Origin: Pseudobutyrivibrio xylanivorans DSM 14809
GTDB lineage: Bacteria > Bacillota > Clostridia > Lachnospirales > Lachnospiraceae
Assembly (NCBI RefSeq): GCF_900141825.1
Contig: NZ_FQYQ01000002.1
Coordinates: 1-64,000, forward strand
Direction of reading: 5' to 3'
DNA: 64,000 nucleotides
The translations under genes were made by a program, and so were the position numbers. Below are positions 60,601 through 64,000 of this stretch, piece by piece (the first letter of the stretch is position 1; each line of letters begins with the position of its first letter). Below the pieces are notes generated by a model. The model was given only the letters and a program-made list of their open reading frames with translations, was not told where the DNA came from and searched no databases.

Positions 60601-62746
60601 ATGGGTTCCAAACCTTTACAGTTACTTAGGAAATTACTCACTTGATACAGGTAATGATAACATTCCTACAACTCCACAGCAGTTTACAGAGTTAAATGCA
60701 AAAGAGCAGGCAGATTTCCTTACATGGGTTTATGATACAAAAGATAAGTCTGGAATAGGAGCAACATATAAGGTTAATGACCAGTATATAAGCAAGTTTG
60801 ATAACAAGACAACTAATGAGAATTATGCAAAGATTACAAACGTTGCCTATGGAATGTACCTAATCAAGGGTGAAAATAAGGAAATAGGAAGATCATACTC
60901 AGTACTTACACTTTCAGCAGTTCCAGAGATTCAGGGACCTATGGGCGTATATTATCTTACAGGTGATCTGGAAGCTACACTTAAGTATGCTGACGTTACA
61001 GTAGATAAGCGCATCAATCAGATGAACTCTGATGTAGTTAGAACAGGAGAAACTGTAAGCTTCGAAATCGCAGGTGAAATTCCTAGCTACTATCCAATCA
61101 ATGGCGGTGTTGTATACACCAAGGAAGATGGAGATTTATACACTGGATATGATTGGAATGCAAATTACAAGTTTAATATTACTGATGATATGTCATCAGC
61201 ATTCACACTTGATCCAAGTACAATAGAGATTTATTTAGGTAATTCTCTTACAGAGGATGGTTGGGTAGCTCCACCAGCAAATTCTTATATAAGCCTCATT
61301 GCATCTCCATATTCAGCTGAGGCAGGAGAAGGAGTTGTTTGGTTTAAGGACAGCACAGATAAGAACGGTTATTACATTATCAAGCACATTAAGAAGAATG
61401 GTAGTGTTTATAATCTTACCTGGTATATTTATAACGAAAAAGAAGGAAGCATTGAAGTATTAACAACTGGTACAGCTAGTTCAGAGGCTAATGCTACAGG
61501 ACTTCCAGATGCATCTATTACCAGTGCTTACAAGACTGCAACAGATATTCAGTCTGTAGGAACAATAGCAAGAGCTACCAATAAGAACATTTTTGCTATT
61601 TCCTTTGACTATTCAAAGCTTGTACATATTAATGACGAAGGTAAGTGGGAACAGATTTATAAGTACATTGGTCTTACATACAAGGCTACAGTTACAGAGG
61701 ATTGCGAACCTGGTTCACAGGACAACACAAATACAGTTCACCTCTGGTATAGAAGTGATATCGCAGGACATTATAGTTCAGTAGATGACACAGTAAGAGC
61801 CTACACATATGGAATGAGAATTGTAAAGACTGATGGAGAATCAAATCCTACTAAGTACCTTATCGGTGCACAGTTCAATCTCTACAAGGAAGCATTTGTA
61901 TATGTTCCTGATTTGACACTTGCAGGTGGTGATGAGTCTATAGTTACAGCAGAGCCTTCAAGCTCTAATTGGCAGTACTATAAGTTTGGAAGATATGCAG
62001 AAAATGGTGAGTATTCATCAATGACTGCTGAGATTCCTACAGATGACAGCGAGACTCCTGTAGTGCTCGATACACTTGATAAGCTTGAGGCACAGGGTAC
62101 TACATTTGCAGGTGGACTTAATACTTACTTCAGATATGTTCCAGTTCCAGCAGGAACAGATGGCATTGACGCTGAGCACTACAATGTAATCGTTTATAAG
62201 CAGATGGCACTTGCAGACCAGTTTGGAACAAATGCAGCAGGTCAGGAGTACCAGACAGTAAAAGAAAATACAATTTATTCAATTGATACAGAAGAAGGTG
62301 TTTTAATCGACGGATTAGAGGATGCTTCATATGTATTAATCGAGACAGTATCTCCTACAGGTTACAACGCTCTTACAGAGGCAATGAGATTTGAAATTAG
62401 CAAGATTACTAATGAGATGCGTGAGTTAACAGAAAACTCAGCTTATGACACAGATGTTATTTTCTACTCAGCTAATGAAGTTAATCCTGCAGAGGAAGGT
62501 ATTGTAGATGCAGTTGCATTAGAAGTTACTGAGAATGAAGGAACAGAAAACGAAACAACAGTAGTTAAGTATTATCAGGGATACTCAGATGGTATTTATG
62601 GAATCAATGTAAAGAACTATCAGGGACTTACACTTCCAAGTACTGGTGGTATTGGTACATTATTATTCACAATCATCGGTATCATTATCATGGCAGCAGT
62701 AATTATCGTAATACTAGCCAAGAGAAAGAAAAATAGTTATATGTAG
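57605..62746 (+). CDS. Twin pilin polyprotein: two complete LPXTG pilins in one reading frame
   Basis: 1713 residues from the ATG at 57605 (AAGGAGGAAA upstream; open to 57569). First unit: signal peptide ending near VSAE, pilin module (FTLYNLVNIV), TLKNESINIGKKING, SpaA-like domain (NIVKVDGEAY), E-box MIEKTAPAGGYN, then LPSTGG at 881-886 with a membrane helix and RRKK. Without a stop the frame continues into a second hydrophobic segment (about 918-936) ending NANA at 940, a signal-peptidase site. Second unit, 941-1713: SVYRIASVSYDDTTMTW, TLKYADVTVDKRINQ, RIVKTDGES, E-box LIETVSPTGYN, LPSTGG at 1677-1682, membrane helix, RKKNSYM. Each unit is a full-length pilin; signal peptidase plus sortase could release both in equal amounts. 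Confidence 0.88.
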   Translation: MKGKGKRLAALLTLIVLTFSSVLVVSAESSNTKLIQRSTSVSNQEFDHTEVSVAENTPDRTGFTLNVKRADDSFTLYNLVNIVASTPDEASGITSIDVQWITPVAEFIRTHEQFSGDADYASPIALGSYTIDQSLSGEAKENAEKAAKAAKEKKLIALINAMKSDYEIVVDKNATALGQMTAVAHVDGSAVESTIASNPSANLNDTPGSEVVIGLSGAAYEISKLKFGLYFVDASNPARASGGGYQPVVVELIPEQTGPSGHWYIDNHKTATLKNESINIGKKINGSDSDIIREGEIVTFNVDIDIPLYTKTGNTFDFTKFCAFDDMSQGFTLIATSATLTYFDAQGREYHPVAALVGDNYGNKTARDTNGTYEAKLIGYSYPVYYSGEENQKAYFYVTEDSPTAITVWVNNGGKLNSIPFTKSRSNGKYTFNTNDLIAINNQLGSDNQIPSAYITSSNAPKFTLSDTTKSLIAVEFNYETLMNEETYVHMVDSASYIQDEEFTYPNKVTVKYDALVNDSAYLGNNDNTNTVTAYYIEDTSGTTGEVSDEVVAWTYGANIVKVDGEAYSDFEKLSDEQKAAQIAEGKAPYLEGAVFDIYRLDTTYCGGAANADKNTAPVERAYNTFAFYDDSTYPVTSVDSANVTTRYTESFRQYAEVLQKAMKYEMTQKMALTDATVIGGAIQSAIGQMTAYTTADQFTNKYNFANAYENVETIKRLHDEFSGNILLDYMIPKAQTLDNGKKWDVAEDFESGFVVFVPRWVEANECAIHSGAHWHLDAYSLFWADTTSVADGDGVLLTGFDPNQYLMIEKTAPAGGYNKLSTAIYFEVNQISDELYTERGNSYASFLSDEYENAVGEKIVDDNLDGIYHFIIKNYSGLTLPSTGGMGTLLFTLIGLIIMGGAIVFVIARRKKLARNAASFMAIALMILSLLVPSMNANAATTISLGNSEGISTGAQKATPNGTAEFIIHLRDAHDTLSVYRIASVSYDDTTMTWSDLEWVPNLYSYLGNYSLDTGNDNIPTTPQQFTELNAKEQADFLTWVYDTKDKSGIGATYKVNDQYISKFDNKTTNENYAKITNVAYGMYLIKGENKEIGRSYSVLTLSAVPEIQGPMGVYYLTGDLEATLKYADVTVDKRINQMNSDVVRTGETVSFEIAGEIPSYYPINGGVVYTKEDGDLYTGYDWNANYKFNITDDMSSAFTLDPSTIEIYLGNSLTEDGWVAPPANSYISLIASPYSAEAGEGVVWFKDSTDKNGYYIIKHIKKNGSVYNLTWYIYNEKEGSIEVLTTGTASSEANATGLPDASITSAYKTATDIQSVGTIARATNKNIFAISFDYSKLVHINDEGKWEQIYKYIGLTYKATVTEDCEPGSQDNTNTVHLWYRSDIAGHYSSVDDTVRAYTYGMRIVKTDGESNPTKYLIGAQFNLYKEAFVYVPDLTLAGGDESIVTAEPSSSNWQYYKFGRYAENGEYSSMTAEIPTDDSETPVVLDTLDKLEAQGTTFAGGLNTYFRYVPVPAGTDGIDAEHYNVIVYKQMALADQFGTNAAGQEYQTVKENTIYSIDTEEGVLIDGLEDASYVLIETVSPTGYNALTEAMRFEISKITNEMRELTENSAYDTDVIFYSANEVNPAEEGIVDAVALEVTENEGTENETTVVKYYQGYSDGIYGINVKNYQGLTLPSTGGIGTLLFTIIGIIIMAAVIIVILAKRKKNSYM
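60245..60427 (+). other. Internal sorting signal followed by an internal signal peptide
   Basis: This junction inside the twin pilin gene encodes LPSTGG, a membrane helix, RRKKLARN, a second hydrophobic helix and the cleavage-type end PSMNANA. The charge pattern predicts out-in-out topology: the RRKKLAR loop in the cytoplasm, pilin units on either side outside. An ATG lies inside (the Met of SFMAIAL) but has no ribosome binding site in front, so independent initiation looks unlikely. Confidence 0.8.
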
Positions 62747-62767
62747 TTTCTGACTTAAACAAAAAAT

Positions 62768-62807
62768 GGGCAGGAGGCAGTTAACTGCCTTCTGCCTGTT
62801 TACTTTT
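62768..62807 (+). terminator. Terminator-like hairpin between twin pilin and sortase genes
   Basis: Stem GGCAGGAGGCAGTT/AACTGCCTTCTGCC, self-complementary, followed by TGTTTACTTTT. No promoter is evident before the sortase 10 nt later, so it may attenuate rather than block transcription, lowering sortase relative to pilin. Confidence 0.75.
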
Positions 62808-62817
62808 GAGGGATGGC

Positions 62818-64000
62818 ATGGGTGTTCAAAGGAAATTCAATTACATGAATTTACTTTTAATCCTAGTTTTCGTAGTGGGACTAGGAATACTTTTGTATCC
62901 CAATATTTCTGATTTTTTTAACCAAAAGAACAGTTCGAAATCAATTAATGAATATGACGAAACAGTAGCTCAGATGAATGAGGAAACCAGACAGGTACTG
63001 TTTAAAGAAACGGAAAGCTATAACACCACACTTTTATCTAATCCGGTAGGTCGTTTTGCAGACATGACCGAGGAGATGAAGGATGATTATTATGGCACTT
63101 TGGATATAGATGGAAGTGGCATGATGTGTTATTTGAAAATAGATAAGCTGGGATTAAATCTCCCGGTATACCATGGAACCACAGAGGACGTACTACAAAA
63201 ATATGTAGGACATATAGAAGGAACTTCGCTTCCAATAGGTGGACAAGGAACTCATTGTGGTCTTTCTGGTCATAGAGGATTACCAAGTGCGGTTCTTTTT
63301 ACAAACTTAGACAGAATGGAAGTGGGAGATGTTTTCTCTATCATAGTTTTAGGTGAGGAACATTTTTATCAGATAGATCAGATAGTAACAGTTCTACCAA
63401 ATGATTTATCACCTTTGGCAATTGATCCCGAAATGGATTACTGTACGTTAGTTACATGTACTCCTTATGGTGAGAACACTCATCGTCTTATGATACGAGG
63501 AGCCAGAATAGAGGACGAAGAGGCCGAGGAAATAATTGATAATACCGAGTCAGCGACTCTGAAATACGGACTTACCCGAGAGCAGGTGGTAAATGCTATA
63601 GCAGCAGTTATGGGAACTGTATTCATGTTCGTGGCAGTGCCAATTCTACTTTTCCCACCTGTTCCAACACCTAAGGCATATATAAGACCTTGGGATGACA
63701 ACATCGAAGAGGTATGTAAAGCTGCTATTAAGGTTTCCGAGATGGCCACTAGAGCAAACTGGGAAATGGATAGCGTTACCCATGAGGCAGACACTTTTGC
63801 AAAGAGGCGAAGATGGGACGATACATTAAAATATGCCGATAAGCTTACAGAGGATGACTTGGAAAGACCTTGGGATGATTATGATTTCTATGATGAATCT
63901 GTAGATTACAGTGAGGAAGAGGAAGTAAGACTCTGGGATGACAAGGTACTTGAAAAGGTTGATCAGGACTGGTCAGTATTTGACAGAGATAAGAATCAGC
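62818..64000 (+). CDS. Class C (pilus) sortase with long WDD-repeat tail, 3' end outside window
   Basis: 394 residues visible from the ATG at 62818 (GAGGG 5 nt upstream; the ATG at 62813 runs into a stop). TM1 near 11-27. Catalytic domain: YHGTTEDVLQKYVGHIEGTS, catalytic His in CGLSGHRGLPSAVLFTNLD, nucleophile Cys and Arg in LVTCTPYGENTHRLMIRG. These phrases mark class C sortases, which polymerise pilins by isopeptide bonds. The usual DP(W/F) lid is not recognised; NPVGRFADM occupies that region. TM2 near 258-280. The tail after TM2 is over 110 residues, acidic, with four WDD motifs (RPWDDN, RRWDDT, RPWDDY, RLWDDK), which ordinary class C sortases lack. No stop is reached by 64000. Confidence 0.88.
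   Translation, partial: MGVQRKFNYMNLLLILVFVVGLGILLYPNISDFFNQKNSSKSINEYDETVAQMNEETRQVLFKETESYNTTLLSNPVGRFADMTEEMKDDYYGTLDIDGSGMMCYLKIDKLGLNLPVYHGTTEDVLQKYVGHIEGTSLPIGGQGTHCGLSGHRGLPSAVLFTNLDRMEVGDVFSIIVLGEEHFYQIDQIVTVLPNDLSPLAIDPEMDYCTLVTCTPYGENTHRLMIRGARIEDEEAEEIIDNTESATLKYGLTREQVVNAIAAVMGTVFMFVAVPILLFPPVPTPKAYIRPWDDNIEEVCKAAIKVSEMATRANWEMDSVTHEADTFAKRRRWDDTLKYADKLTEDDLERPWDDYDFYDESVDYSEEEEVRLWDDKVLEKVDQDWSVFDRDKNQ

Noticed and set aside
62813-62850. Sortase start at ATG 62813
   Set aside because: That frame meets TGA after eleven codons; ATG 62818 opens the conserved sortase frame.

Overview
The window looks like chromosome from a low-GC anaerobic Firmicute of the Lachnospiraceae, most like Butyrivibrio or Pseudobutyrivibrio. 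This rests on the xylan-degrading set (GH115 alpha-glucuronidase, GH10 xylanase with CBM9-like and C-terminal surface modules, a feruloyl esterase whose catalytic residues fall at the positions I remember for Butyrivibrio Est1E), a long single-chain PurL, LPXTG surface proteins and A/T-rich spacers. The assignment is inference from gene content; no 16S rRNA is present.

Layout. 0-3.2 kb is an accessory patch: the 5' end of an IS30-family transposase, an RNase H-fold-like protein, a Phd/YefM-RelE/ParE toxin-antitoxin pair, tRNA-Trp(CCA), and a divergent DUF5131 gene whose promoter carries two LexA/SOS boxes. 3.4-17 kb is mostly housekeeping: pirin, a degenerate EAL-HDOD protein, an HPr-like protein without the active His, a nuclease-helicase of the DinG type, purL behind a folded leader, and carAB. 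17-31 kb is mixed metabolism: flavodoxin, Fe-S aldo-keto reductase, aldehyde dehydrogenase, feruloyl esterase, a lone cobI/cbiL with an unknown partner, lrgAB-like genes, a MNT-HEPN pair, GH27, a P-loop kinase, an EamA exporter, a SpoU methyltransferase, and an adenosine-deaminase-like protein fused to a Rossmann/SLOG-like domain. A chemoreceptor follows, then the hemicellulose genes (33-40 kb), a secreted 5'-nucleotidase, and folT-folC under a tetrahydrofolate riboswitch whose expression platform contains the ribosome binding site.

The most striking region is 44.1-64 kb, a sortase-dependent pilus locus. It holds a giant LPXTG adhesin with a C-type-lectin domain, a second LPXTG pilin, an Arg/Asp-repeat coiled-coil membrane protein, a LytS-type histidine kinase with a response regulator carrying a SARP/BTAD-like output domain, a membrane-anchored Pro-Thr-linker surface protein, an LPATG pilin-like protein, a 1713-residue protein that is two complete pilins in one reading frame (each with its own sorting signal, with a second signal peptide between them), and a class C sortase with a long acidic tail that runs off the window.

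Four transcription units of this locus start behind the same element: TGTAAC-N5-TGTAAC-N11-(-10 hexamer), with an 11-bp repeat pitch and identical spacing each time. It occurs upstream of 44265, 48062, 53383 and 57605. This is the architecture expected for SARP-type activators, and the regulator gene sits inside the locus. The inference is a self-contained, two-component-controlled pilus regulon. I regard the operator set and the twin-pilin polyprotein as the best candidates for undescribed biology here.
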